DNA of 64,000 nucleotides. Source: Anaerovibrio sp. JC8 (GTDB lineage: Bacteria; Bacillota; Negativicutes; Selenomonadales; Selenomonadaceae). Where the stretch lies: the NCBI RefSeq assembly GCF_002100115.1, contig NZ_ANBM01000012.1, forward strand, positions 1 to 64,000. Direction: 5' to 3'. The notes beneath the pieces were generated by a model. That model worked only from the letters and a program-made list of their open reading frames with translations, did no database searches and was not told the DNA's origin. Below are positions 53,306-62,998 of this stretch, piece after piece; position 1 is the first letter of the stretch, and each line of letters starts with the position of its first letter. Both the position numbers and the translations under genes were made by a program.

Positions 53306-53746
53306 TTAGTTTAATTTCTTCTTTTTACCCTGACACTTAGGACATTCGCCGTAGAAATACAGCTGACGACCAGTCAGCTTATAATCGGACAGCTTGGCCA
53401 CAGCCTCCATAATGGCCTCGTCCTCAAATTCCATAATATCATCCACCCGGCCGCAGGTATTGCAGCGGATATGAGGGTGATTTTCCATTCTGGCATCATA
53501 GCGGTAGCTGTCCTCCCCAATATTCAGCACCTGGGCCAGACCTATCTTGTCAAAAATCTCCATGGTCTTATATACAGTTGCCAGGCTCATGGCCGGATAG
53601 GTCGGCAACAGCATATTGTAAAGCATCTCTGCATTTGGATGCTCAGTGGTGTGCTGCAAGGCATCGTATACAGCAAGACGCTGAGGGGTCACCTTAAATC
53701 CGTGGCTGCGCAGTATCTCCGCTACCCCTTGCATATCCATCATCAT
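53306..53746 (-). CDS. Fur family regulator, PerR-like
   Basis: 146 residues. A winged helix domain (FKVTPQRLAVYDALQ, MSLATVYKTMEIF) and a metal-binding dimerisation domain with two zinc CxxC pairs (CNTC and CPKC) and the HPHIRC regulatory ligands. The pattern suits a PerR-type peroxide sensor at least as well as Fur. An AT-rich inverted repeat, AATTAT-6-ATAATT, lies about 45 bp upstream and could be its own operator. The ATG follows GGAGG. Confidence 0.88.
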   Translation of the reverse strand: MMMDMQGVAEILRSHGFKVTPQRLAVYDALQHTTEHPNAEMLYNMLLPTYPAMSLATVYKTMEIFDKIGLAQVLNIGEDSYRYDARMENHPHIRCNTCGRVDDIMEFEDEAIMEAVAKLSDYKLTGRQLYFYGECPKCQGKKKKLN

Positions 53747-53941
53747 TTCTTTTCCTCCAAACTTAGTTGTATGATGTAACTATCTTTCACAATTATTAAC
53801 GGATAATTACTATCCATTGAGTATTTTACATACATTTAACAACTATGTCAATAATAGGATTATAGTTTCATTTCTATACAAACATAATATTATGGTATAA
53901 TTATTTGGCTATCGCTTACTTGATGAAGGAGTTAATTCAAT

Positions 53942-56134
53942 ATGAAAACAGAAAATATCAGCAAAACCATTGCCGACGAATTAAAAATAAAAGTTTTTCA
54001 GACCGATGCCGTTATAGAGCTTTTGGATGAGGGAAATACTATTCCCTTTATTTCCCGCTACCGCAAGGAAAAGACCGGGGAGCTGGACGAGGAAAAGGTA
54101 CGTATCATTTCCGAGCGTCTCACCTATCTCCGGAATTTCGTAAAGCGTCAGGAGGAAATCCTCAATAAGATAGAGGAGCAGGGCAAGCTCACCGACGAGC
54201 TGCGCACTGCCATCGAAAAGACCACCAAGCTGCAGGAGCTGGAGGACATTTATCTTCCATACAAGCAGAAGAAGCGCACCCGTGCCCAGAAGGCCAAGGA
54301 GAAGGGACTTGAGCCTCTGGCAAATACCATTATGCTCCAGCAGCTCACCCAGGGTACCCCGGCAGAGGTGGCCGCTGACTTCATTAATCATGAATTGGAG
54401 GTTGAAACCGCCGAGGATGCCCTGGCAGGTGCCATGGATATCATTGCGGAAATGATTTCCGAGGAAGCACCTCTCCGTCAGGAGCTCCGCAAGTTCCTGT
54501 GGAACAATGCTTTTATTACCACAGCTCTGGATGAGGAAAAGGAAGCCACTGATGAGGGCAAGGTGTTCCTCATGTACAAGGAATACAGAGAATTGGTCCG
54601 CACCCTGCCTTCCCACCGCATTCTGGCCATTAACCGTGGCGAAAAGCTGGAGTGCCTGAAGGTGAAGCTGGAAATTGAGGAAGAAAAAATACTGGCCATT
54701 ATTGGCAAGAGGTTCATTACCAATAAATCCATTTTCCAGTCCATTCTGGAGGACACTATTGCCGACAGCTGGAAGCGTCTTATCCAGCCGTCACTGGAGC
54801 GGGAAATCCGCAACCAGCTCACTGAAACCGCTGAAAAGCAGGCCATTGATATTTTTGGCACAAATCTGCGCCAGCTCCTGCTGCAGGCCCCATTGGCAGG
54901 CTTTACTGTAATGGGCCTGGACCCGGGCTATCGCACCGGCTGCAAAATGGCCATTGTGGACCCTACAGGCAATGTACTGGATCACGGTGTACTCTACATT
55001 ACCCACGGTGAAAAGGGTGCCGTCGAGTCTGCCAAAAAAGCATTGGCCCTTATCAAGAAATACAAGGTAAATCTTATTTCCATTGGTAACGGTACCGCCT
55101 CCTTTGAAACCGAGGAATTTGCCGCCAAGCTCATTAAGGACAATAATCTGGATACCCACTACATTGTCACCAGCGAGGCAGGAGCTTCCGTTTATTCTGC
55201 CTCCCCACTGGCCAAGGAGGAGCTGCCGGAGTACGATGTCACCATCCGTGGTGCCGTATCCATTGCCCGCCGGGTGCAGGACCCGTTGGCGGAGCTGGTA
55301 AAAATCGACCCGAAGGCCATTGGCGTGGGACAATATCAGCATGATGTAAACCAGAAGGAGCTGGCCAATACCCTGGACCAGACCATTGAATCCGCCGTAA
55401 ACCATGTGGGCGTGGAGCTTAATACGGCCTCCCCGGCCCTCTTAAAGCATGTGGCCGGCATTAACGCCACCATTGCCAAGAATATCGTGACCTACCGAAA
55501 TGAAAACGGACCATTCAAGTCCCGCAGGGAATTGCTGAAGGTGGCCCGTCTGGGCAATGCCGCCTACACCCAGTGCGCCGGTTTCCTCCGCATTGGCGGC
55601 GGCAAAATGCCGTTGGACAACACTCCGGTTCACCCTGAATCCTATGAGCTGGCAGAAAATATTCTGGCCAAGCTGGGTGCCGATATTGATATTTTAACTG
55701 ACAAAAAGCAGCTGGAAATGCTCCAGGCCAAAATAAAGCTGGCGGACCCAAGCAAGCTGGCCAAGGATCTGGACGCAGGTGTACCGACAGTAAAGGATAT
55801 TTTGGACGCCTTGGCCAAGCCTGGCCGTGATCCCCGTGAGGACCTGCCTGTACCATTGACCCGCAAGGCCATTGTGAAGCTGTCCGATATCAAGGTGGGC
55901 ACCGTAATGCGGGGTACTGTCCGCAACATCACCGACTTTGGTGCCTTCGTGGATATTGGCATCAAGACCGCCGGCCTTATCCATATTTCCGAATTAAGCA
56001 CCAAGCACGTAAAGCATCCACTGGATGTAGTTGCTGTAGGTGATATTGTCACTGTTCTTGTTATCAGCGTGGATGAAGCCCGTGGCCGCATAGGCCTCAG
56101 TCTGAAGCAGGTTCCCCAGGAGGCAGCTATATGA
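53942..56134 (+). CDS. tex: Tex/YhgF family RNA-binding protein
   Basis: 730 residues. An N-terminal HTH-like region (FISRYRKEKTGELDEEKV), a YqgF-like RNase H fold (GLDPGYRTGCKMAIVD), helix-hairpin-helix motifs (HVAGINATIAKNIVTYRNENGPF) and a C-terminal S1 domain (GTVMRGTVRNITDFGAFVDIG). Tex proteins act on transcription complexes. The ATG follows GAAGGAG. Its stop overlaps the start of the next gene by 4 bp (ATGA). Confidence 0.95.
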   Translation: MKTENISKTIADELKIKVFQTDAVIELLDEGNTIPFISRYRKEKTGELDEEKVRIISERLTYLRNFVKRQEEILNKIEEQGKLTDELRTAIEKTTKLQELEDIYLPYKQKKRTRAQKAKEKGLEPLANTIMLQQLTQGTPAEVAADFINHELEVETAEDALAGAMDIIAEMISEEAPLRQELRKFLWNNAFITTALDEEKEATDEGKVFLMYKEYRELVRTLPSHRILAINRGEKLECLKVKLEIEEEKILAIIGKRFITNKSIFQSILEDTIADSWKRLIQPSLEREIRNQLTETAEKQAIDIFGTNLRQLLLQAPLAGFTVMGLDPGYRTGCKMAIVDPTGNVLDHGVLYITHGEKGAVESAKKALALIKKYKVNLISIGNGTASFETEEFAAKLIKDNNLDTHYIVTSEAGASVYSASPLAKEELPEYDVTIRGAVSIARRVQDPLAELVKIDPKAIGVGQYQHDVNQKELANTLDQTIESAVNHVGVELNTASPALLKHVAGINATIAKNIVTYRNENGPFKSRRELLKVARLGNAAYTQCAGFLRIGGGKMPLDNTPVHPESYELAENILAKLGADIDILTDKKQLEMLQAKIKLADPSKLAKDLDAGVPTVKDILDALAKPGRDPREDLPVPLTRKAIVKLSDIKVGTVMRGTVRNITDFGAFVDIGIKTAGLIHISELSTKHVKHPLDVVAVGDIVTVLVISVDEARGRIGLSLKQVPQEAAI

Positions 56135-58071
56135 CCAACTTACCCGGTATAACTGAAGAAGAGCTGCGGGACCTTATTGCCCAGATTCCACCACGGGATA
56201 TGGACAGCGTTCAGCAGGTGGAACAGGTGCTGGCCAAATCCACCATCTCCAAGGAAGCTTTCGGTGCCATCAGATTTTTGCTGAAAAAATACGCAGGGGC
56301 AACAGGACAGGCTTCCTTTGAGGAAATGCCAATAAAGGCTGTAGCCCTTTGCTGTGCTGACCATGGTGTGGCAAAAGAAAGCGTCAGCGCCTATCCGCCG
56401 GAAACCACCCTGCACATGGTGGGAAACTATCTGATTTCCCACGGCTCCGCCGCCAATGTCTTTGCAGATTATACGGGAGCCCATCTTTGCGTAGCGGATT
56501 TAGGCATAAACAGTGACAAGGCCAAGGAGATTCCCGGCCTCATAGATTTTCACATTGCCTCCGGCACCAATAATTCTGCCCAGGGCCCGGCCATGACCAG
56601 AGAGCAGGCTGTTAAATCCCTGTACTATGGCTATTCCCTGGCCAGACAGCTGCATGAGCAGCAGGGCATTACCCTCTTTTTGCCGGGGGAAATGGGCATA
56701 TCCAATACTACCGCCAGTGCCGCCATTACTGCAGCATTGCTTAAGGAATCCCCTGCCAATACCACAGGACGGGGAACCAATATTTCCGACCAGCGGTATA
56801 AACACAAGCTGGCCACTGTGGAAAAAATACTGGCCGTAAACCAGCCGGACCCGACCGACCCTATTGACGTGCTGGCCAAGGTTGGTGGCTTTGAGCTGGG
56901 AGCCATAGCCGGTCTGATGCTGGGTGCCGCCGCCTCCCGTTCCCTTACCATTTTGGACGGGTTCAACTCCAGTGCCGCCGCCCTTATTGCCCTTAGGCTG
57001 GCCCCCGGTGTAAAGGATTATCTTATCCCATCCCACAGGGCCGGTGAGCAGGGACAGCCTTTGATTCTTAAAGAGATGGATTTCACCCCATTGATGGATT
57101 TAAATATTAAGCTGGGAGAAGCCATTGGCTCATCCCTGGTGGCAGATATTTTGGATGCTTCCATAAGGGCATACAGAAATATTCAAAAGGATACAGCTGC
57201 CAGGGAGCTGATGGGGGATACCATTGAAAAGGATATCATTCCCGACGTTGCTGTAACCCTTACAGATAAAACCTTTGACTACTACACCCGCACCATGCCA
57301 AGCCTTGATAAGGAAGCCATGGAGCGGTGTCAGATGCGTCTTGATAACTTGTCCAAGCCTATATACAGTTTGGGAGTTATCGAGCAGATTGCCTCCCAGC
57401 TTAGCGGTATCACCTCCAACGAGCTGCCGGGGGATATATCCAAAACCCTTTTGCTGGTAGGCATGAAAAGGGAAGCCGCCCCGGACCTGGAGCAGGCTGC
57501 TTTCATTCACAGCTTTGCTTCCCAGACTGGAGCCGACTCAATTGCCGCTTATCTGACCAGCGAAAGAACCCAGATGGATGCCTTTGAATTCGGCCGACTT
57601 CAGGGGGAAAACATTTCCCTTGCCAGCCAGATAATGGGGCTTTCCCTTATCGATAATGATATTGCTATAATCGATGAAATGGCGGATATGCTCTGTGATG
57701 CCCAAGGAAACCTTAGGCTGCAGGCTTCCTCTTTTATGGCACAGCTGCCGGCAGAAATGCAGCTGATAGCCTCAGCAGTGCTGGGAGCAATAATTGCTGC
57801 CACCCACAACCGCACCATGATAATTCTCGGTGACCGGGCAGTAACCGCCCTTGCCAGCTATGCTGCCCAGCTGGTACCTGAAATAAGACCATTCCTGCTG
57901 CCGGTGGAGCCACCTCTTTATCACATGGGAGTAAATATCCCCGGCGTAACAGCCTGCATGGGAATGCGTCTCGTGGATGCCGCCATCCACACCGTAAATG
58001 ATATGAAGACCTTCAGCGAAGCCCAGGTGGCCGTGGCCAATGACGGTCCCGGCGCCGGACGGCAGATATAA
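56131..58071 (+). CDS. Tandem CobT-type phosphoribosyltransferase, possible ArsA-ArsB fusion
   Basis: 646 residues, nearly twice the usual CobT length of about 350. Residues 1-350 are a complete CobT domain: CCADHGVAKESVSAYP, the LPGEMGISNTTASAAI substrate loop, ILDGFNSSAAALIALRLAP and the SHRAGEQGQP segment with a likely catalytic Glu306. From about residue 397 a second, shorter and degenerate CobT-like domain begins with the family N-terminal pattern (RLDNLSKPIYSLGVIEQIASQLSGI) and ends MRLVDAAIHTVNDMKTFSEAQV. In Sporomusa, ArsA and ArsB are CobT homologues forming a heterodimer in which only ArsA is active, so this looks like a fused version. No other cobamide genes are nearby. Confidence 0.85.
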   Translation: MTNLPGITEEELRDLIAQIPPRDMDSVQQVEQVLAKSTISKEAFGAIRFLLKKYAGATGQASFEEMPIKAVALCCADHGVAKESVSAYPPETTLHMVGNYLISHGSAANVFADYTGAHLCVADLGINSDKAKEIPGLIDFHIASGTNNSAQGPAMTREQAVKSLYYGYSLARQLHEQQGITLFLPGEMGISNTTASAAITAALLKESPANTTGRGTNISDQRYKHKLATVEKILAVNQPDPTDPIDVLAKVGGFELGAIAGLMLGAAASRSLTILDGFNSSAAALIALRLAPGVKDYLIPSHRAGEQGQPLILKEMDFTPLMDLNIKLGEAIGSSLVADILDASIRAYRNIQKDTAARELMGDTIEKDIIPDVAVTLTDKTFDYYTRTMPSLDKEAMERCQMRLDNLSKPIYSLGVIEQIASQLSGITSNELPGDISKTLLLVGMKREAAPDLEQAAFIHSFASQTGADSIAAYLTSERTQMDAFEFGRLQGENISLASQIMGLSLIDNDIAIIDEMADMLCDAQGNLRLQASSFMAQLPAEMQLIASAVLGAIIAATHNRTMIILGDRAVTALASYAAQLVPEIRPFLLPVEPPLYHMGVNIPGVTACMGMRLVDAAIHTVNDMKTFSEAQVAVANDGPGAGRQI

Positions 58072-58085
58072 TTCCTGCAAGAATC

Positions 58086-58132
58086 AAACAGGGTATGTGA
58101 AAGGCAAAAGCCTTTCCCATACCCTGTTTTTT
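58086..58132. terminator. Bidirectional terminator between the CobT-like and kinase genes
   Basis: AAACAGGGTATG-TG-AAAGGC with GCCTTT-C-CCATACCCTGTTTTTT, AAAA loop; long stem with T-tract on the plus side and A-tract complement for the minus side. Confidence 0.75.
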
Positions 58133-58138
58133 AATCTC

Positions 58139-60688
58139 TTATGCTTCTTCCATCATGCTCTTGGCCATATCCGCCACCTTACGATACACGGTCATTATCT
58201 CCTCATGATGAGCTTTCAGATATTTCACAGCCTCATTACGCTGTTCATCAGGTGCATCATCTGCAAGGAAATCCTTGGCAGCCTGCTCCTGGGCCTTGGC
58301 CATTTCATTGAGCAATTTGCAGCCAATATTCAAGGCCCCTGATTTCAAGGCATGTACCTTAATCCTGTAGGAATGCCAGTCTTCCTCTCCAAAGGCGTCC
58401 TCCATTTCCTTTATGTTGGCCTCACACAGCTTGCTGAACATATCCAGAATGCGGTTATACAGCATATCGCTGTTATTGCAGTACTTTAAGCCAATTGATC
58501 TGTCAATCTCAGGAGCGTCCCCCGTCCCGGCCTTTTCCTCCACTTTGGCTGGTGCTACAGTTATCTCCTCCGCGGATAACTCACTCGCCTCCACCGGATG
58601 CAGCAGACTTTCCGGCAGATTGCGTTTTACCACGGTATCCAGCTGCTTGCCGGTCATAGGCTTGCTCAGATAATCATCAAAGCCTTCAGCAAGGAATTTC
58701 TCCCGCACACCGGCCAGGGCCGTTGCTGTGAGAATAATAAACTTGGTATTCTTTGTTCCCTCCAGCTTTTTGGCCTCATGCAGGGTGGCTATACCATCCA
58801 TTCCCGGCATCATATAATCCATCATCACCACGTGGAAAAATTCCTGCTTAAGTAATTCCAAAGCCTCAGTACCGCTATGGGCCACCGTCAGCTTGGCCTT
58901 GGTATCCGAAAGCATACAGGTGGCCACAAAGCAGTTCATTTCATTGTCATCCACCACGAGAATAGATGCATCAGGAGCTGTAAAGCTGGTGGAATTTACC
59001 TCCAGCAATTCCTCCTCGATGTCCTGATCCGCATTGAAGTCGCCAACCAGCTCAGTGCCCATTATCTTCTGTGGCAGACCGATAATAAAGCTGCTGCCCT
59101 CTCCATAGGTGCTTTCTACCTGTACGGTGCCCCCCATCATGGTAAGGAGTCTGTGGGTTATGGCCAGACCAAGTCCTGTGCCCTCCACCTTGCAGTTTTT
59201 CTGCAAATCAAGACGCTCAAACACCTGGAACAGCTTGTCCATGTCCTCAGGCCGAATACCAATACCTGTATCGGTAACTGTTAGATTAAGCAACAGTGTA
59301 TCATCATTGACGTCACCACTGACATCAAAGGTTACCGATCCCTCATCGGTATATTTTATGGCGTTGTTAATTACATTTATAAGTATCTGGCGTATGCGTC
59401 CCACATCACCATATAACTCATTAGGCAGTTTTTCATCCACATTGATGATAAATTCCAGATGCTTTGCCTTGGCCCTGAAGCCCACCAAAGTGGTGACATC
59501 CTTGAGAAGGGAACGGAGGCTGTAGTTATCTGTTACCAGCTCCATCCGTCCGGATTCAATTTTGGAGAAATCAAGAATTTCATTTATGATTCCCAGCAGT
59601 GCTGTGGAGGCCGAATGGATATTGCTGGCATAGCGCTGTATTTCCTTATCCCTGGTACGCCTGAGAATCATTTCATCCATACCATTTATGGCATTTATCG
59701 GCGTTCTTATTTCATGGCTCATGTTGGCCAGGAACTGGCTCTTGGCCTGGTTGGCCTCATCAGCTGCCTCCCGTGCCTTCTTAAGGGCAGCATTTTCCGC
59801 CACCTTGGTCTGTGCCATGAAAAGATAGATGCTGACACAGGCAAACAATAACAGCAGCAATGTAAATACCCACTGTATCATTTGATACACACTGCTGATC
59901 TTGCCTGCCACTGCCGACCACGGAATATAGCCCATAAGGGAGAATTCAGTCTGGGGAAGGTCAGCACCGAAAACAAAGAATTTCCCCTCAGCGCCCTCGG
60001 TATAAACGGCCGCTGCCTTGCTGGTTTTCAGCCGGCGATGTACCTCCGCCATACCATTTTGTATGTCCTTATTGCCCCAAAACTCATGGTCCCTGGTGGA
60101 AAAATTCTCGTAGGGAACGGCCATGCTCCCGTCCTTATACTGTATCATGATTTTCGTATGAGGATTATAATCGGCCATTCCAAAGACTGCGGTCACATTG
60201 CGTCGGGAAAAGATCTGGTAAATAACATATCGGACGTTGTCGCCATAACAAACGGGAACCGCCACAATTATTCCGCCATCAGCATGATAATCCACTACGC
60301 TGTTGCCCTGGAATGCCCGGGAAAGCTTGGGATATTCATGCTTGCTGACCACTGCCCCCTGGGTGTGTCCCTCATAATCCATAATACCAGCCCGGCCATA
60401 AATATTTTCACGGTTAAGGGCCACAATAATATTGTCCTTCTGGTCTTCATGCTCCTCCAGATAACGTGCCGTTGCCTCCAAGGTGCTTATATAACGCATA
60501 AACCGTTCATTGGCCAGCTGGGCCATATCCGCCGTCATGTTGGATACGGATTCCTCAGCTGCATCATTGAGCTTGCGGCTTATCTGGGTCTGAAGGATGT
60601 TGCCTGTAATAAACAGGATAATTATCAGCAGGGTTATTTCAATAATGGCCTTTTGGGACAGTCCCAATTTACTCATGCTCTTACTCAA
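58139..60688 (-). CDS. Hybrid sensor histidine kinase with receiver and HPt domains
   Basis: 849 residues. TM1 (IIEITLLIIILFITGNIL), a Cache-like extracytoplasmic sensor (about 35-265), TM2 (VFTLLLLLFACVSIYLFMA), HisKA with MSHEIRTPINAING, HATPase with INNAIKYTDEG, DTGIGIRPEDM and GTGLGLAI, a receiver with MDYMMPGMDG, and a C-terminal HPt (VHALKSGALNIG). The TTG at 60688 overlaps the upstream stop by 8 bp; an ATG at 60676 is an alternative. It is the last gene of the operon with the binding protein and HD-GYP regulator, which is its likely output partner. Confidence 0.92.
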   Translation of the reverse strand: MSKSMSKLGLSQKAIIEITLLIIILFITGNILQTQISRKLNDAAEESVSNMTADMAQLANERFMRYISTLEATARYLEEHEDQKDNIIVALNRENIYGRAGIMDYEGHTQGAVVSKHEYPKLSRAFQGNSVVDYHADGGIIVAVPVCYGDNVRYVIYQIFSRRNVTAVFGMADYNPHTKIMIQYKDGSMAVPYENFSTRDHEFWGNKDIQNGMAEVHRRLKTSKAAAVYTEGAEGKFFVFGADLPQTEFSLMGYIPWSAVAGKISSVYQMIQWVFTLLLLLFACVSIYLFMAQTKVAENAALKKAREAADEANQAKSQFLANMSHEIRTPINAINGMDEMILRRTRDKEIQRYASNIHSASTALLGIINEILDFSKIESGRMELVTDNYSLRSLLKDVTTLVGFRAKAKHLEFIINVDEKLPNELYGDVGRIRQILINVINNAIKYTDEGSVTFDVSGDVNDDTLLLNLTVTDTGIGIRPEDMDKLFQVFERLDLQKNCKVEGTGLGLAITHRLLTMMGGTVQVESTYGEGSSFIIGLPQKIMGTELVGDFNADQDIEEELLEVNSTSFTAPDASILVVDDNEMNCFVATCMLSDTKAKLTVAHSGTEALELLKQEFFHVVMMDYMMPGMDGIATLHEAKKLEGTKNTKFIILTATALAGVREKFLAEGFDDYLSKPMTGKQLDTVVKRNLPESLLHPVEASELSAEEITVAPAKVEEKAGTGDAPEIDRSIGLKYCNNSDMLYNRILDMFSKLCEANIKEMEDAFGEEDWHSYRIKVHALKSGALNIGCKLLNEMAKAQEQAAKDFLADDAPDEQRNEAVKYLKAHHEEIMTVYRKVADMAKSMMEEA

Positions 60689-61787
60689 GGACTTCCACTC
60701 CCTTCACCAGCCAATCCATGTGCTGTAACAGGCGGTCGTCCCGTATTACTTCGTCCGAACGACATCTTAGCTTGCCCTGATTATCATAAATTTCACCGGC
60801 GAACACGAAGTTACCGGCCATCATTTCCTTTTTAAGCTGGTCCAATATTCCCCGCTGCTCATAATCTACGGCATCAGAAAATGGGCTGAGCTCCACGAGA
60901 CCAGCCTCCATACCAACCCAACGGTTATCTACAAAATTCATCTCGCCCTTGAGATAATACTTTACTATTTCCTCATAGTAACGGTCCCAATTGCAGACAA
61001 CTGACGTTAAATCATGCTCCGAGCGATTTTGCAAATCCTCATAATAGCCGATGTAATCTATTCCCAGCTCCTCCGCCACATTGGCTGCCGCCGGTTCATC
61101 CTGATGGTAGGTTATTACATCCGCATGCTCCTTGGTTATTAGTCTGTTGGCATTTGCAGCCTCTATCTCCTCATCTTGCCAGCTTCCTGTGTACATTACT
61201 ATAACCCTGGCCTGGGGATTGGTCCGCTTGACACCCAGGGTAAAGGCATTGATACCGCGATTAACCTCAGAATTTGGCATGGCGGCCACATAGCCGATAA
61301 TATTGCTCTTGGTACGGAGTCCCGCCAGGGCCCCTGTCAGATATCTCCCCTGATACATGCGGATAAAATATGAAGTCATATTCCGGCCCCGGCACTCTGC
61401 CGAGTTGGTACCAAAAGCGATCTGGGGAAATTCCCTTATGAGGGTCTTGGCATCCGTTGTATAGGAATAACTGGTAAGGAATACCATGCCAGCTCCATTT
61501 TTGACCATTTCCCGCACGGCATCAGCACAGGCGCCGTCCAGACCACTGTTATGGTCGCTCACCAAAAGCTTCACACCCATGGAATCACAGGCTTTTTTCA
61601 TGCCACGGTATTGAGGGGCATTCCAGCCCTCCTCATCCATTCCTCCCAACAAGACCATTCCCACCATAGGTGGCTCCTGATCCTTGTCATTGGAAAAATA
61701 CCACAGTGAAGACACAAAAAGAACAATAACCGTAATTAAACCTAAAAGCAGCCCCCATTCATACTTGGAGCGTTGTTTTGCATTCAC
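60681..61787 (-). CDS. Membrane-tethered BMP-type substrate-binding protein
   Basis: 368 residues. One N-terminal TM anchor (LLLGLITVIVLFVSSLWYF), then a periplasmic binding protein fold resembling the BMP/PnrA nucleoside-binding family (VGMVLLGGMDEEGWNAPQYRGM, FGTNSAECRGRNMTSYFI, YVAAMPNSEVNRGINAF). No lipobox and no permease or ATPase genes nearby, so a sensory role fits better than transport. The GTG start follows AGGAGG and overlaps the HD-GYP stop (GTGA). It probably presents a bound ligand to the co-encoded hybrid kinase. Confidence 0.87.
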   Translation of the reverse strand: MNAKQRSKYEWGLLLGLITVIVLFVSSLWYFSNDKDQEPPMVGMVLLGGMDEEGWNAPQYRGMKKACDSMGVKLLVSDHNSGLDGACADAVREMVKNGAGMVFLTSYSYTTDAKTLIREFPQIAFGTNSAECRGRNMTSYFIRMYQGRYLTGALAGLRTKSNIIGYVAAMPNSEVNRGINAFTLGVKRTNPQARVIVMYTGSWQDEEIEAANANRLITKEHADVITYHQDEPAAANVAEELGIDYIGYYEDLQNRSEHDLTSVVCNWDRYYEEIVKYYLKGEMNFVDNRWVGMEAGLVELSPFSDAVDYEQRGILDQLKKEMMAGNFVFAGEIYDNQGKLRCRSDEVIRDDRLLQHMDWLVKGVEVLE

Positions 61788-62860
61788 GGCACTACCTCCT
61801 GCTCTCGCATCCTATATTCCACATCCTCATCAATCATCTGGAGCATTATATCAGTAAAAACCGGGTCCAGCTGGGTCCCTTTGGCCTTTACCAATTCCTC
61901 CCTGACAACTGACTGGGGCAGAACATCACGATAGCTGCGCTTTGAGGTCATGGCATCATAAACATCTGCCACGGCAATTATTCTGGCCTTTTCCGGAATT
62001 GCCTTGCCCACAAGGCCGTCGGGATAGCCTGTACCGTCATAACGCTCATGGTGGCTCCGGGCCCCCTCCTGCAATTCCTCCATTTCGTGAACTGAGGACA
62101 ATATGGCACTGCCTATTATCGGATGCACCTTAATGGAGCTATATTCGCTTGGTGTCAGCTTGTCGGGCTTATTCAGCACTTGCCCGGACACGCCGATTTT
62201 ACCAATATCATGAAGAAGCGCCATATAAAAAATATTACGCTGATAATTCTTTGATTTGCCCGCCCGATAGGAAATTTCCCGGGAGTAATCCGCTACCCGC
62301 TGGGAATGTCCATTTGTATAAGGGTCCTTGGCATCGATGGTTTTCGCCAAAGCAAATACCATCTGCTTAAACAGCCTTTTGGTGGATGCCAACTGACTTA
62401 TGGTGGCTTTAATCTGATTGTCAATCCGCTCCTGCATCCGTTTTTGCAGGGCCATTAATTCCAAGGTACGCTGAACATGGATAAGGATAAGGGTTGGTAT
62501 AAAAGGCTTGTGAAGAAAATCAAAGGCTCCCAGCTGTATGCCCTTGACCTCCTTTTCCTGATCCACCTCTGCTGTCAGCATAATTACAGGAATATCCTTC
62601 CATTCCTTATCCTGCTTAATGTGCTCCAGCACCTGAAAACCGTTCATTACCGGCATATTTATATCCAGCAGCACCAGATCCGGCCTGCGTTCCTTTATTA
62701 ATTCAATGGCTTTTTCGCCATTTACGGCAGAAATCACTTCATAATCATGTCCCAAAATGGCATCAAGTATCATATTGTTTATCGGGTCATCATCGACCGT
62801 CAGTATAAGACTTTTTTTGTCAGTAGATTTATCCATAGATTTATCCGTAGATTCACCCAT
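61784..62860 (-). CDS. HD-GYP response regulator (c-di-GMP phosphodiesterase)
   Basis: About 358 residues. The N-terminal receiver has LTVDDDPINN and phosphoacceptor Asp in LVLLDINMPVMNG; the HD-GYP domain is complete, with HSQRVADYSREI, LLHDIGKIGV, HHERYDGTGYPDGL and ADVYDAMTSKRSYR. Such proteins degrade c-di-GMP when phosphorylated. A short acidic/basic repeat (STDKSMDKSTDK) precedes the receiver. The ATG at 62860 follows AGGGGGTG; the longer reading from 62938 has no such signal. First gene of the three-gene signalling operon. Confidence 0.92.
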   Translation of the reverse strand: MGESTDKSMDKSTDKKSLILTVDDDPINNMILDAILGHDYEVISAVNGEKAIELIKERRPDLVLLDINMPVMNGFQVLEHIKQDKEWKDIPVIMLTAEVDQEKEVKGIQLGAFDFLHKPFIPTLILIHVQRTLELMALQKRMQERIDNQIKATISQLASTKRLFKQMVFALAKTIDAKDPYTNGHSQRVADYSREISYRAGKSKNYQRNIFYMALLHDIGKIGVSGQVLNKPDKLTPSEYSSIKVHPIIGSAILSSVHEMEELQEGARSHHERYDGTGYPDGLVGKAIPEKARIIAVADVYDAMTSKRSYRDVLPQSVVREELVKAKGTQLDPVFTDIMLQMIDEDVEYRMREQEVVP

Positions 62861-62950
62861 AACATGGCACCCCCTGTTAAAGATAATTTTATATTTTATT
62901 AAAAATAAAATCAATGTTCTCACAATTCCATTAATCATTAAAATAATATA

Positions 62951-62998
62951 AATGCCCCTGCTATTACTCTAAATTGAATAATAACAGAGGCATTTTTG
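62951..62998 (-). terminator. Terminator after panD
   Basis: On the minus strand AATGCC-TCTG-TTATTA pairs with TAATA-GCAG-GGGCATT, followed by a T-rich tract. Confidence 0.6.
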
